Part shown: piece after piece, positions 11,560-23,136 of the stretch
Layout: every line of letters starts with the position of its first letter
Position numbering within the stretch: position 1 is the stretch's first letter
Assembly (NCBI GenBank): GCA_030544235.1
Contig: CM060477.1
Span: 25,813,538-25,877,537, forward strand
Reading direction: 5' to 3'
From: Lepturacanthus savala
Taxonomy: Eukaryota; Chordata; Actinopteri; Scombriformes; Trichiuridae
Length of the DNA: 64,000 nt
The notes under the pieces: generated by a model
The model's input: only the letters and a program-made list of their open reading frames with translations
The model's database searches: none
What the model was told of the DNA's origin: nothing
Translations under genes and position numbers: made by a program

Positions 11560-12180
11560 TGATAAACTATTATAAACTAATATCAACTCTATCAACATAT
11601 TCTGCAACACTCTCTATGAAGTCCATTACAAACATACATATAATGTGTTATAATGCATTTATAGCATTGTATAACTATAGTTACAAGCACCTATAAATAT
11701 TTACAATTCTCACAATACATCACATTATAAAATGTTTTATAATGACTTATATAAGGTCAAGTTTTTCTAATGCTTCATATTTTTGGTCACTCTTTATTTT
11801 ATAAGGATCATAATGTATTATAATTAATATATTAATAATATATTATTATATTATATTGTATATTTGTGTCAAATTATAGACAAAAATCCTGTTGTGGCTA
11901 CTATAGAACCAGTTGGATAACATATTATATCCGCCTATATTTAACAATTCATTACTTTATTTAAAGCATCCAATGACCACTTTGAGTAATTTATAATCAC
12001 ATTATAATACATTATAAAATGATTTTAATGTATTACAACAATGACATTATAATACACTATAATAAAAACATCAGCAATTATAATACATCATGATATTTTA
12101 CCTTATAAGTCATTATAAAACACTAAACTTGTACAGTACACTAAGTGCATTATAACACAAATAATTTTATCAGGTGTTAT
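11560..12180. repeat. AT-rich CATTATAATG-type degenerate repeat
   Basis: Many near-copies of ATTATAATG/CATTATAA, TTATAAAATG and TTATAATACAT on both strands over about 600 bases. Each is partly self-complementary. It could be a decayed minisatellite or transposon interior. Confidence 0.5.
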
Positions 12181-12283
12181 AGACATGGGATTCATATAAT
12201 CAAATATTCTCCTTTGGTGGTGGATAAATGTTTTATCTTATTTTCCTTCCCTCACACAGACAGGAGGACAGCTGGCGGCTGAG

Positions 12284-14810
12284 ATGGGTGAATGGGATCT
12301 TTTGGGCCGTTTGCTGGATAAAGTGCAGAGTCACTCCACCGTCATTGGCAAAGTGTGGCTCACCGTGCTGTTTGTCTTCCGGATCTTGGTCCTCAACTCC
12401 GGTGCTGAGAAGGTCACACATTCATCACGGTGTTAGATTAAACGGGAGATCTCTGCATCTCCATGAAGCTATCATGGTTCCTGACGTCTGTTTTGACCTG
12501 TATTTTGTCCTCCTGTATCGTGTCCTCCTGCAGGTGTGGAGTGACGAGCAGTCCGACTTTGTCTGCAACACCATTCAGCCCGGCTGTAAGAACGTCTGCT
12601 ATGACGTTGCTTTCCCCATCTCTCACATCCGCTTCTGGGCCCTGCAGATCATCGCCGTGGCGACGCCGACGCTGCTCTACCTGGGTCACGTCCTTCATGT
12701 GATCCACCATGAGAAGAAGGTACAATGATCACAGGTGTGGAGCTGATAGCTGAACTGATGGATGTTAATGAAGGATGTGTGGTGTCTCTTTTTAATCTAT
12801 CCATGCAGGTACATAGTTTCCAACAACACTAATAGAACATTTTTGGAACGTGTTGTTTGTCCATAACTAGTAGTCACGAACTGTATTATGTCTGCTCTCA
12901 GCATTCTCAATATTGTGGATCAACTTAAAATTCATCAGATTGACTTAATGCTCATCACTGCATTAACTTTAGTCCTCAGCGACACACCAGTCAAGTGAGA
13001 AGTTGAGCTGGTGAACGGTTCTCGAGATATGCAAAGGACAGTGTTAAATACGTATAGAGATTCCTTCCTTTATAGGTAGATGGTGCTGCTACAGCGCCAC
13101 CTGTTGGCTAAATGGCACCAAATTTTTAATGTTCACTCAGACACTGTATCTGCACATGGTCACCAAATGTGGTTCCAATAACACAAAGGGGCCACCATTT
13201 TTTCACAACACAGTTTTAGCCAGGTTCTACCAGATTCTCATACTAGATTTAACCTGTACAAGAGCCTTTTATCTTTCCATTGACAAATGTTAACTCACTT
13301 GAAGTCAGGAACTTGAAGTTTAGAACTGTTGGATCCACACAGAGTCATGCTAGATCTGCCAATCGCTAACATTTGGTCATGGCTAGGGATGCCCGGATAC
13401 CTAATACCGGCATCGGTACCGAGCATGAATACTCATACTCAAACTCCAAAAAATTGCATCAGAGAGAGCAACAAAACAAAGCAAAATGAAAATTATGTGG
13501 GAGTGTGGGAGAGACAAGCAACTTTGCAGCAGACTTTAGCTAGCTGGAGATAATGTCCAAACACAACCAACATGCAGTTAAAATCACAGATGCCCTTGCC
13601 GATTATACTATATTGCCCTTGACTGTCCATGGTCAATAATTTGGGATTCCAGCATCTTCTGAGCATACTGGATCTGTGGTATGAGATTCCTAGCCGTAGA
13701 CATATCAAAAACACGGTGCTACCAACTGTACGACTTCTTAAAAAAGCACATCCACACACTTGGTCTTGGTATTGGTGAGTACTCAAATGCAAATATTTGT
13801 ACAGGACTCGTTTTAGAAAAGAGGTATCAGTGCATTCCTAGCATGTCAGGTTCTTCTGTCAACTTCTGGATGTTCATCAATGAATATCGCTCACAGCTTT
13901 CTCTGATTGATTATTTTACTACTTGCAGCTTGTAATCTGCAGAATAAGATTTTCTTTTCGGTGCCGTTTTTGTTAAGCCCTTCTCAGTTTTTAAAAGTTA
14001 CCGCAAATGTTGAAATTATCAACACAAGCCTAGAGCGCCCTCTTATGGTTTAGTGTGAAAATGACATGTGAAATGACATGTTAATAATTCCACATATAAG
14101 TCACTCCAGAGTATAAGTCGCCCCGGACCAACTATGAAAAAAAACGCGACTTATAGTCCGGAAAATAGGTATTGGTTCGATATAACTGAAGTCTGGTTCT
14201 CTGGTTCTTTGATCCTCAGGTGAAGGAGCGGATGAGGAAGCAGGCGGAACTGGATGACCAGGCCAGTCTGTACCTGAGGAGGACCTACAAAGTCCCCAAG
14301 TACACGAAGAGCAGCGGCAAGGTCAGCATCCGGGGTCGCCTCCTCCGAAGCTACGTCCTCCACCTGGTCGCCAAGATTGTCCTGGAGGCCCTGTTCATCG
14401 TGGGTCAGTACTTCCTGTACGGCTTCACCCTTAAGACTCACTATGTCTGCACCAGCACCCCCTGCCCCCACAAGGTGGACTGCTTCCTGTCCCGGCCCAC
14501 GGAGAAGTCCCTGATCATCTGGTTCATGCTGGTGTCGGCGCTGGTCTCACTGGCCCTCAGCGTGGTGGAGCTGTTCTACCTGTGCGTGAAGGCGGTGAGG
14601 GATTGCATGGCGAGGAAGCAGAACTACACAGTGACCCCGGTGACCCCCCCGCTGTCCAAGAGGAAGACTTTTAAGAGTCGGGACGAGGCGACCCAGAACT
14701 GTGTGAACCTGGAACTGGAGCTGCAGGGGCGCAAGTTAGCCATGAACGGTGTGAAGGAGGCGGCCAAAGGTGTAACCACTGAAAACAACATAGGGGAGGT
14801 TCACATCTGA
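12284..14810 (+). CDS. Connexin 1 of the cluster (gap junction alpha-type, three coding exons)
   Basis: Exons 12284-12412, 12534-12719 and 14220-14810 give 301 residues. It forms gap-junction hemichannels in the plasma membrane. It starts MGEWDLLGRLLDKVQSHSTV, followed by TM1. EC1 is C-X6-C-X3-C (CNTIQPGCKNVC), then FPISHIRFW and TM2. The basic cytoplasmic loop carries KVPKYTKSSGKVSIRG, followed by TM3 (IVGQYFLYGF). EC2 is C-X4-C-X5-C (CTSTPCPHKVDC), then SRPTEK and TM4. The short tail ends EVHI, which could be a PDZ ligand (inference). All six loop cysteines are present. Both introns are phase 0. The first follows codon 43 (AEK|VW), the second follows EKK in the cytoplasmic loop. Most vertebrate connexins have no coding intron. 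An acceptor at about 12,259 implies a noncoding exon upstream. The ortholog name is uncertain; it is the most divergent of the three paralogues here. Confidence 0.93.
13384..13840. mobile_element. Nonautonomous DNA transposon in connexin 1 intron 2
   Basis: Imperfect terminal inverted repeats TAGGGATGC (left) and GCATTCCTA (right, with one mismatch). Mirrored interior words (GGTACCGAGCATGAATACTC against TTGGTATTGGTGAGTACTC) give overall foldback character, as in fish hAT-type miniature elements. Target duplication is unclear. Confidence 0.55.
14108..14168. repeat. Short inverted-repeat element upstream of connexin 1 exon 3
   Basis: TATAAGTCGCCCCGGACCAA and GCGACTTATAGTCCGG face each other. 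The ATAAGTCGC/GCGACTTAT arms are perfect complements, about 50 bases before the exon 3 acceptor. This is a recognisable common vertebrate repeat ending. Confidence 0.55.
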
Positions 14811-14811
14811 T

Positions 14812-14813
<2 letters not shown>

Positions 14814-14847
<34 letters not shown>
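14814..14847. repeat. (GT)n in the connexin 1 3'UTR
   Basis: About 17 GT units beginning four bases after the stop codon. Confidence 0.95.
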
Positions 14848-14849
<2 letters not shown>

Positions 14850-14895
14850 AGGAACCAGCTTCTATAAACAGAAAATGCAAAACGTTGCATAATAT

Positions 14896-15776
14896 CAGCG
14901 GTGGACAAAGTATTATGATTGTTTACTTGAGAAAATATAGAAATACTGTCACTTTTTTTAAACAGTGAAAGTCTTGAATTGAAAATGTTACTGAGGTAAA
15001 ACAACAAAAGTATTAACAACGTACTTTAAGTCTATGACTGTCATTTTATACTTAAAATAAAAAAAAATTGAAATGTTACTCATAGAGCTTTTTCTTTTTC
15101 TAATGACATGATAGTGACAACTTAGACAAAAAAGTTTCAAAGTGCTTCTTGTCACATGACATCATAAACTTCCTCCCAAGAACACAGTAAAGTCAACCCC
15201 TCCCAGAAAGAGTCATTTCATCTAGATTATTATGATTTTCAACCCTGACATGTATATATCTATTTAATCATTCAAGTGTAGAATAATCCCCCAAAAAAGA
15301 ATTTTGTGCATGGGAATTTGTTTTTGTTTATGGGTATTTGTACAAACTGCAACTATAACAGCCATTAAAATGCTATTGTATGAAATGGAAAACAAAATAG
15401 ATACAACATGAGTCTTACTGACTAAATGGATATAATTAGTTAATAATTAATTAATTATTGAAAAAAAATCTGGGTTTAAATGGGTTAAAGTATTGAAAGG
15501 GAAGTATGCAGTGGGTTATAATATTAAAGTACATTTAACTTGTTTTTAATCACTAAATGTTTTTATCAACATTAGCCAGTAACAGTAATAGTACCGCTGC
15601 AAGAGCAATACTTTAATAGAATAGAATATTAAAGCATATTAATTATATGGAAAATATTACAATCTTCATCTAAAGCTGTCAGATAAATGTAGTGAAGTAG
15701 AAAGTAGTATTACATGGAAATACTCAAGGTAAAGTATGGAATGTAATTTAAAATATTTAGTTACTTTCCACCACTG
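14896..15776. mobile_element. Nonautonomous inverted-repeat transposon (CAGYGGTGGA ends)
   Basis: Left end CAGCGGTGGACAAAGTA and right end TTACTTTCCACCACTG form terminal inverted repeats. The AT-rich interior is rich in AAGTA/TACTT and has no transposase. Fragments of the family recur at about 2,990, 3,370, 57,785-57,860 and 60,820-60,960. Confidence 0.65.
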
Positions 15777-17140
15777 ATTAAAATGACTTCAGTTGATTTT
15801 ATGTTATACATATATATAGAGAATAAAACTGTTTTTGGTCTAATTTTAGATGCTTCTTTTTTTCTTCTTCACATTTCTCTTTATCCTGCAACACTGTCTG
15901 AACTGTCTCTGGCCTTTTTTCACCTTTTTATGCCTTATTATTATTATAGGATGTATTATTCACTCATGTAAAGATGCAGAGTATTTACTCAGCTGTGCAC
16001 AGACAGGCTGATTATACATTTAATTCAGCTTGAAGCTTTGCAGAACAAATTTTCAGTTTTTTGGCTGGATGCAGAAACCTCTTGGCTGGTTAAATCCGTC
16101 CTGATCATGTTGAGCTCACATTTCTGTTTGCTTTACGTGATATGGAGAACAAACAGAAAAATATGAGCTGCAGTCTGAAAAACTCACGTCTCCTGGCTGT
16201 AGATTTATATTCAACATACAGATTTAACAGTGGAATCTAACTCCTCATTTAACACATTCATTTTGAGATATTTTATCCTAGGGAGCACGTTTTTCAATGT
16301 AAAATATTAAGGATTTCTGAATGTGAAAGACATTTTAAGGTTCAAATTTTCTCTTTTTTCCCTTGTTTTTATCTTTTGAAGGTTTTTTATTAATGGTTTT
16401 CAGTCAGGAAGCTTCAGCTCAGGTATTTATGGCAGATGAAGCAACAGGGCAGGTTCCAGCTGACCTTGTCTTACTGGTAAGTGCTAATTTAGAGAGGAAA
16501 GGATTGGTCATTTTTCTGTTTAATGATTATTACTATTTTATCTAATGCTTCTTTCTTATTCTTAAATTCGTCTAACTGTCCTTAAAGCTTCTTAAACATG
16601 CTTTTACATGTTTATTTCATGTCTGTTTAAGCATTTTGAGCTGCATTTCTGTTTGTGATGCTATACAACTAGAGATTATTATTATTTTTTTTATTTTTCA
16701 ATAAATAGATATTTTCACATATAAACCTCTATATATGAGGACACTAGGCAGCATTAAACTGAATCTTGCATTAGAACTATGTGAGAAAGACATTTCATAT
16801 GTGAAATAAATAAACTCTGACAACCAACAAACAAACATCCAGTCATTTAGAAGACATTTTCAGGTTAGAAGTTAAGTGATGGTAAGACTTTGTGAAGCTT
16901 AAGACATTTTATTTGCCTTGTTTTCATCATCAATCTCAAAATCTGGATTTTAATTGAAAAGTGACATCAAACTGATTGATTATATGTATTAATTGCTCCC
17001 TGATCATGATCAAATCCAGGCAGAATCTGTGAGTAATAATATAACGATCGGGTCTGTTTATCCATTTAAGCACCTGTCAATCATTACACACTTTATCATC
17101 CCCTCTTTGCCACAAATTCACCTGAAGGGTTCAACGTGAC
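15777..17140. other. Intergenic DNA between connexins 1 and 2, no gene seen
   Basis: AT-rich with no supported exon. Short frames only. Confidence 0.4.
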
Positions 17141-17149
17141 ATTAGAGGA

Positions 17150-17251
17150 CAGACGTGTGTTACGCAACCTGGTGCCTCATCAGTCCTACAGAAACTCCAA
17201 CGTCCAACTTCAGTTAGTGATCCGTCCCGACACACGGCCCGTCCTCAGCAG
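17150..17251 (+). other. Candidate 5' noncoding exon of connexin 2
   Basis: A GC-richer stretch ends at CAGCAG|GTAAGATG (donor GT at 17,252). It lies about 1 kb before the TTTGATCTCAG acceptor (about 18,275) that precedes the connexin 2 ATG. The 5' limit is not visible. Confidence 0.4.
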
Positions 17252-17931
17252 GTAAGATGCAGCCACAGCTTTTCTCTAGAAGAGTGATAGCTTGTTAATT
17301 TGATTTTGAGCTACGTTAAATCTAATATAATTAATGTTTGATGTTTGATTAAAGCATTGGAATAAAACCAAAGCTGTATTTCTAAATATGTTTCCTCTTC
17401 TAATTAACAGATTTTTCCTGTGTTTTAAAATCTGTAAATTTGCATGTCTAATGTAAAAAAAATATGAATGTATTTAAATAAAAAGATGAATGCAATTATA
17501 AACCTTATTACATATTTTGAAACAATATTTAGATTTTTTTTAAGTAAATCAAACTAAATAATTAGTTGGAAGGTACAATGTAAAATTATTTATTTTCTAT
17601 TATTAAAATCAGATGATTAAAAGCCCCAAAACATGATTATTTAGATGCTTATTTTCCCTTATTCAACTGAATTTTATTGCACCCTAGTTATATCGCAATA
17701 TCACCATTTTTTACAGTGCGATTTTATAATTTAAAAGCGGTTTCACAATTTTAAACCTCTACTCTCCCTTGTGGTTTTCCACAATGCTGACAAGTGTATA
17801 CTTTTGCAAAATAATGACCCAAGACCTAGACTCTGATCTCTGTCCTTTATTCTGGTTCCACAACAGAAAATATATTAAAAAAAATGTAAAAATATATATT
17901 TTTTTTTACATTGTAATTTAACAGCATATTA

Positions 17932-18196
17932 GGGTCTGTACCAAAGCTGACATGTGGTATAACCCTAAAAACTGTCTTTAAAAAGTTTTAAAAAATTAAA
18001 AACACATGCAACATCAACAATTTCTATTTATCTAGGTGGATTATATATTTAAAATGTATCATTCTTTTTTGTTACACCATTTGACATTTATACATTTGAT
18101 ACAAATGGAATTTCAAATAACAAGAAACCAACCTGAACTTCTTAAAACTGCATTTCAAGAAGTTTTGGACTTGCCAAACATTATTTATCAATGACC
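17932..18196 (+). mobile_element. Copy of the GGGTCAGTGACAAA miniature transposon
   Basis: Starts GGGTCTGTACCAAAG and ends CATTATTTATCAATGACC, shortened and diverged from the 442-base copy at 63,356. It shares ATGTGGTATAACCCTAAAA and CTAGGTGGATTATATA. It ends about 80 bases before the acceptor feeding connexin 2. Confidence 0.65.
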
Positions 18197-18294
18197 AATT
18201 CATCCAATAATACGTTAATGATTCATAGTTGATAAAATGCGGTGGAATCAGACTTGTTTCCTTGTTTGATCTCAGATTAAACGTCAGCACCAAG

Positions 18295-19155
18295 ATGGGA
18301 GACTGGGGCTTCTTGTCAACCTTGCTGGACAAAGTCCAGTCCCACTCCACGGTCATCGGCAAGATCTGGATGAGTGTCCTCTTTCTGTTCCGGATCATGG
18401 TCCTGGGCGCCGGTGCCGAGAGCGTGTGGGGCGACGAGCAGTCAGACTTCATCTGCAACACCAAACAGCCCGGTTGCGAGAATGTCTGCTATGACTGGAC
18501 CTTCCCCATCTCGCACATCCGCTTCTGGGTCCTGCAGATCATCTTCGTGTCCACGCCCACGCTGATCTACCTGGGCCACGCCATGCATGTCATCCACATG
18601 GAGAACAAGATGAGGGAGAAGCTGGCGAGCGCCGGCGGATCCCATCTACTCAAACACCCCAAGTACACCGACGAGAAGGGCAAGGTGAAGATTAAGGGGA
18701 ACCTGCTGTGCAGCTACCTCACCCAGCTGGTCTTCAAGATCATCATCGAGGGTGCCTTCATCGTGGGCCAGTACTACCTGTACGGTTTCGTCATGGTGCC
18801 CATGTTCCCGTGCTCCAAGAAGCCGTGCCCCTTCACTGTGGAGTGCTACATGTCCCGACCCACCGAGAAGACCATCTTCATCATCTTCATGCTGGTGGTG
18901 GCCTGCGTCTCCCTGGTCCTCAACCTGGTGGAGATGTTCTACCTGCTCAGCACCCGCCTCAAGTGCAGGTCCAGGCCGAAGGCCTACAAGGTCACCTCGG
19001 CCGAGAACCCCGCCAGCCTGTCGGGGCCCAGGTGGCCCCCGGCGGAGGAGGCCCTAAAGCAGAACAAGATGAACATGGAGCTGGAGAACAGCCAGAGTAT
19101 CGGAGGAAGTCTGGATGGAGCCAAAGAGGAGAAGCGGCTACTGAGCGGCCATTAG
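18295..19155 (+). CDS. Connexin 2 of the cluster (Cx32.2-like, uninterrupted coding exon)
   Basis: A single exon encodes 286 residues (about 32 kDa). I start at MGDWGFL (18,295) because all connexins begin MG(D/E)W; an in-frame upstream ATG at 18,229 precedes the splice acceptor and is not used. EC1 is CNTKQPGCENVC and EC2 is CSKKPCPFTVEC, both with family-standard cysteine spacing. FPISHIRFW, KVKIKGNLLCSYL, IVGQYYLYGF and SRPTEKTIF mark the TM2 start, cytoplasmic loop, TM3 and TM4 start. The sequence most resembles the fish Cx32.2/Cx32.7 gap-junction group studied in ovarian follicles (family knowledge; name by resemblance). Unlike both neighbours it has no intron after the AES/AEK codon. 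The coding exon is strikingly GC-rich at third positions compared with its AT-rich flanks. A poly(A) signal AATAAA at 20,605-20,610 fits a 1.45-kb 3'UTR. Confidence 0.95.
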   Translation: MGDWGFLSTLLDKVQSHSTVIGKIWMSVLFLFRIMVLGAGAESVWGDEQSDFICNTKQPGCENVCYDWTFPISHIRFWVLQIIFVSTPTLIYLGHAMHVIHMENKMREKLASAGGSHLLKHPKYTDEKGKVKIKGNLLCSYLTQLVFKIIIEGAFIVGQYYLYGFVMVPMFPCSKKPCPFTVECYMSRPTEKTIFIIFMLVVACVSLVLNLVEMFYLLSTRLKCRSRPKAYKVTSAENPASLSGPRWPPAEEALKQNKMNMELENSQSIGGSLDGAKEEKRLLSGH

Positions 19156-20610
19156 CCCTCTATTGCAATGAAATATTATTTAAACATAGAGGTTTTTATT
19201 AGTTAAAATGGCAAAAACATAGATATATTATTTAAAAAATGTTGTATACATAGTCTCAGGATAGTTTCATGCTATGTAAGTCAATGGGACTCCATTAGGT
19301 TGTATGTATGCACATGGAATTTTCCATATTTGTACATTAATAAATCACCATTTTTTACAGTGTGGCTTTATAATTTGATGGTTTCATAGTTTTAAACCTC
19401 AACTCTTCCTCTGTGGTTTTCCACTTTCAAAATACTAACTAATGAATATTTTAGGAAAATAATGACCCAAAACTGAGACCTAGACCTAGGTTAACATTAG
19501 AAAACCTATTTATTCAGATTTTTTATGGCGTAATTTAACAGAACAGTGGGACATGTTCCTTTCAGCAACAGCAAACAACAACAAATGATTCAACTTCTAA
19601 CTTATAAACTTGAAACTTCATAAACTTATGAACTTAACATGAAATTTGAATTAAATGTAAAAGTTAAAGTCTACTTACCCAGATAGTAAGTTCATTTGTT
19701 TTATTTGGTAACAGTTTTTTCAAAAGTCCATGAGCAAACAGGATATCCTGGTCATGTGACCTTATAAATTGTATGTGCTTCAAAATAAAAAAAAACTTTT
19801 CACGTCTGACTGTAAAAACATAGATTTTATATAACAGCTTTTAAGAAAAATGAAGACAAAGTAATTGTTACCATATGGCAACACTATGCAATAGAGGGTT
19901 CAAAACGTTATTCAGTGCTGGACACGGGCCAAACATTGTGATGTGTTTTATGTAGAAAAGTTGCAGAGATTGAGCCTCATTTCATTTTTAATATAATGTA
20001 ATTTTTTTTAAAATTTCCATATACGTTTTTATTTGGTTAATAAATCAAGATAAATGTTCATTTGATAAGGATACATTTACCCTATTTATACCATCATATT
20101 GTGAATTTTTAAATGAAAATCTGATAATGAAAGAAAGTGCAATATATGGTTGTTGTACACTGAAAATAGCAAGACCATTCATTCATTCATTTATTGTCTT
20201 TTTTTCTTGCTCCATTAGCTGAAAATGTTTAGTTTCTCATTTAAACTAAATATCATTCATGTTTGAATCTGTATTTAAAGCATTTTTTATTTGATTTGCA
20301 TTATACACATTTCAAATAATGATAATTGATATTTTTTATTGTAGACAACTTAAAATAATCACTTTTTTTCCAACTTTCAGGAAACATTTACATTGAGTCA
20401 ATGTTAAATATTTCACGTGATTGATTACTTCATTTTTAAAGTAGATTAAAGGTTTTATTTTTTCATTGTATTAATATTAATACTCATAAATCTATACAAA
20501 AAAGCAGTAATTAAATTTGTCTTTTAAGTTATTGACGATGATAATAATGATGGTAATCAGTGTAGTGAAGAGTCTGGTTCTGTTTTTTATGCTGTTTTGT
20601 TTTCAATAAA
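19156..20610 (+). other. Probable connexin 2 3'UTR
   Basis: AT-rich non-coding stretch following the stop codon and ending at AATAAA (20,605-20,610). No repeats with recognisable ends. UTR extent is inferred from the signal. Confidence 0.4.
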
Positions 20611-21758
20611 TGCTTCAAGTTTGGATAAGAACACAGTTTTGTGAATTATTTATTTTATGTTTAATAATTATACATTTTTTGCAATGCAACTAAAGATTAT
20701 TTGCATGATTAATACATAAATCGCTTGATATAAAGAGGACAATTGTGGAAAATGCTATTCTTGCTTAGAAATGATGAAAACTGCCATAACATAAACTGAC
20801 ATAAACTACAACTCATTTAATCATAGGTTTATATAAAGTTTACACTATTATTAATAATAAACTGTATAATATACAAGACGTTTCATACATAAAACACAGC
20901 TCAACATGTTTTTACAAGAGAATAGAAAAGAGTAGTGAATGTAATAAAAAAATGAGATACAAATCTTAAAAGAAGTTGATAATAGTACAAAATGAAATTT
21001 AAAGCTAAAGTCTGAAAATTACGAAATAATAATGATGTGAAAACAGTTTTGAGCTGAAAACTATTAACAGAACTTATTTAATAGAAATATATTACTAAAT
21101 CTGCAACAATAATTGATTAGTTGTTAAATTAATCCCCAAATATTGTGAAAATTGATTGTTTTAAAGTCAATTTTAAGAGTTTCTCTTAGAACTGCTTAAC
21201 TGTGAATGTTTCCTGGTTTTCTGTTTTGGATATCTTTTTTGCCATTTCATCGATTAACTGGGAAAAGAGACATGAATTAACAGAAAAAGAAAATAATCAT
21301 GAGTGACATTAAGAATAAAGTGCAGGAGCTGCTGTCAGCATCAGCATATTTCAGTATTTCACTAGTTCTATGAAAAACTCCAAAAAGCTTATTATAATAT
21401 TATATTGGTTCAGGAAATTTGAACAAAAAGACTTTTTCTTGACACAATCTCAACAAAGAAAAGGGAAGAACGTGACTGTTGGAGCAGATATTGCAGGGAT
21501 ATTGACCAGATTGCTTCAGACTGCAGATTACTGTCATTGTGCTCTGTGGTCACCACAAATACAACTATAGCTGAACAAACACATGTAACCCAACACTTTA
21601 CAGTGTCTATCTACAGTGTCTGTTTAGATGTATGAAAAAATAATGAACAATGAGAATAATAGTTGAGTTCATGATGGTGTCAATCATTAAGCTGAACAGT
21701 CTTGTCAGCCTAAAACCCTCCACCTGAGATTTATCATTTCTAGATGTCAAGGCTACGT
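20611..21758. other. Intergenic DNA, no gene seen
   Basis: AT-rich, with weak resemblance near 21,110-21,250 to the dispersed repeat of hsdl1 intron 2 (AATAATTGATTAGTTGTT). Confidence 0.35.

Positions 21759-21838
<80 letters not shown>
21759..21838. repeat. (CA)n microsatellite
   Basis: About 40 CA units with one CCC interruption near 21,793. The cysteine/valine-rich minus-strand frames over it are artefacts. Confidence 0.97.
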
Positions 21839-21842
<4 letters not shown>

Positions 21843-21889
21843 TGTGTAATTTCATCCAATCTAAAGTTCAACGTACCACAGACAGACAT

Positions 21890-21963
21890 GTTGCAGGTTT
21901 GAGGCTGTGGATCATTCAGCAGAAAGCAGAGAGTCTGTTTGACAGGAGACTTTAAACTCAAAG
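21890..21963 (+). other. Candidate 5' noncoding exon of connexin 3
   Basis: Sequence ending CTCAAAG|GTAAGATG (donor GT at 21,964), 1.2 kb before the CTCAG/CAG acceptors at 23,121-23,128 that precede the connexin 3 ATG. The donor is nearly identical to that of the connexin 2 candidate exon. The 5' limit is unknown. Confidence 0.4.
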
Positions 21964-22861
21964 GTAAGATGGACACTTTGAACATTGTTATTCTACTTGC
22001 TGTACTATTCTTTATTCTTTATATGATATATTTCTTGCTGATGTGGAAAGTGTATATTGCATATATTTAAAAATCTAACTTTAAAAAATCATGTTTCAAT
22101 CATTATGTTGCACATATTATTATATTTCCTCAGATAATCTGAACAACTTTTTGTTGACACAATTTTAACAAAAAGAAGAAAAACATTTATTACAAATATT
22201 AACAGGATTTTTTATTATTATGTGCATATTCTGACTATTCAGAGACATGTATTATATATAGTGGATGTATAAATATCCCTGTTATTGTCAGTATTTTACT
22301 TCTTTTTATTTATTCATTTATTTTTACAGTTTTTTGGCAATGTTTATACCAGATTTGTCTGTAACTGTAACGAGAATAAGCTGATGTGTCGCTAAGTGAT
22401 TTTCAGTTTTATATTTAAAGAATAAATAAATGATGATAAAAATGCAGCACCTCAGACAAACATGCAAACATCTGCCTCCAGTCACATACATGTGATAAGT
22501 TCCTTATGTAACACATTTTATGGCTCCCTCTTTAAATTCTGAACATTCTGTAGATTAGAGTTTTTACAACATGTCCTTGTGTTTAAAATTCAACAAATCA
22601 AATAATACATTTATATTCATAAACATCTGGTCTTTTAATTTTAAAAAAATCTGTGAAAATAGAGTTCTTTTTTCTTTTTTCCTTTCTTTTTTTTTTTTTT
22701 TTTTTTTACAGTGTGCCAATATAATTTCCATTACTACACTTTGACTTAAGGAAAACCTTTCTTAAGAAACTCCCTGACAGCTTTTAATTAATATTTTTTG
22801 CAATTTAAAGACGTTTATCAAACATTTCATTGTGTAATTATTTTGTGAAAGCACCAATAGT

Positions 22862-22893
22862 CATCGATAGTGAGAGGAGTCTCACTATCGATG
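22862..22893. repeat. Perfect 14-bp-stem hairpin
   Basis: CATCGATAGTGAGA, a GGAG loop, then TCTCACTATCGATG, in the presumed 5'UTR intron of connexin 3, about 240 bases before its ATG. Confidence 0.9.
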
Positions 22894-23136
22894 TTATATG
22901 GTGAAAAATATTGTGATATTTGATCTTGTGGACATCGTCCAGTTCTCACTTGGATATCGTTGGTTATATGAATATGGTTGTTTTACATGGATGTGTCTTT
23001 TGTCATAATCACTTATATTATTAATAAATAAAACATATATTTCCTCATTCAGTGTGTTTTCCTGTAGCATTAGAATCACAGAGGGATTTATACATCCACA
23101 CCATTGATCCTGTGCTTCTCCTCAGCAGATCAGACG

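Noticed and set aside
13329..13935. Short plus- and minus-strand frames in connexin 1 intron 2
   Set aside because: They fall in the miniature transposon at 13,384-13,840 and show no protein resemblance.
18229..18294. 22-codon upstream extension of connexin 2
   Set aside because: It crosses the TTTGATCTCAG acceptor and a transposon-flanking region. Connexins begin MG(D/E)W.
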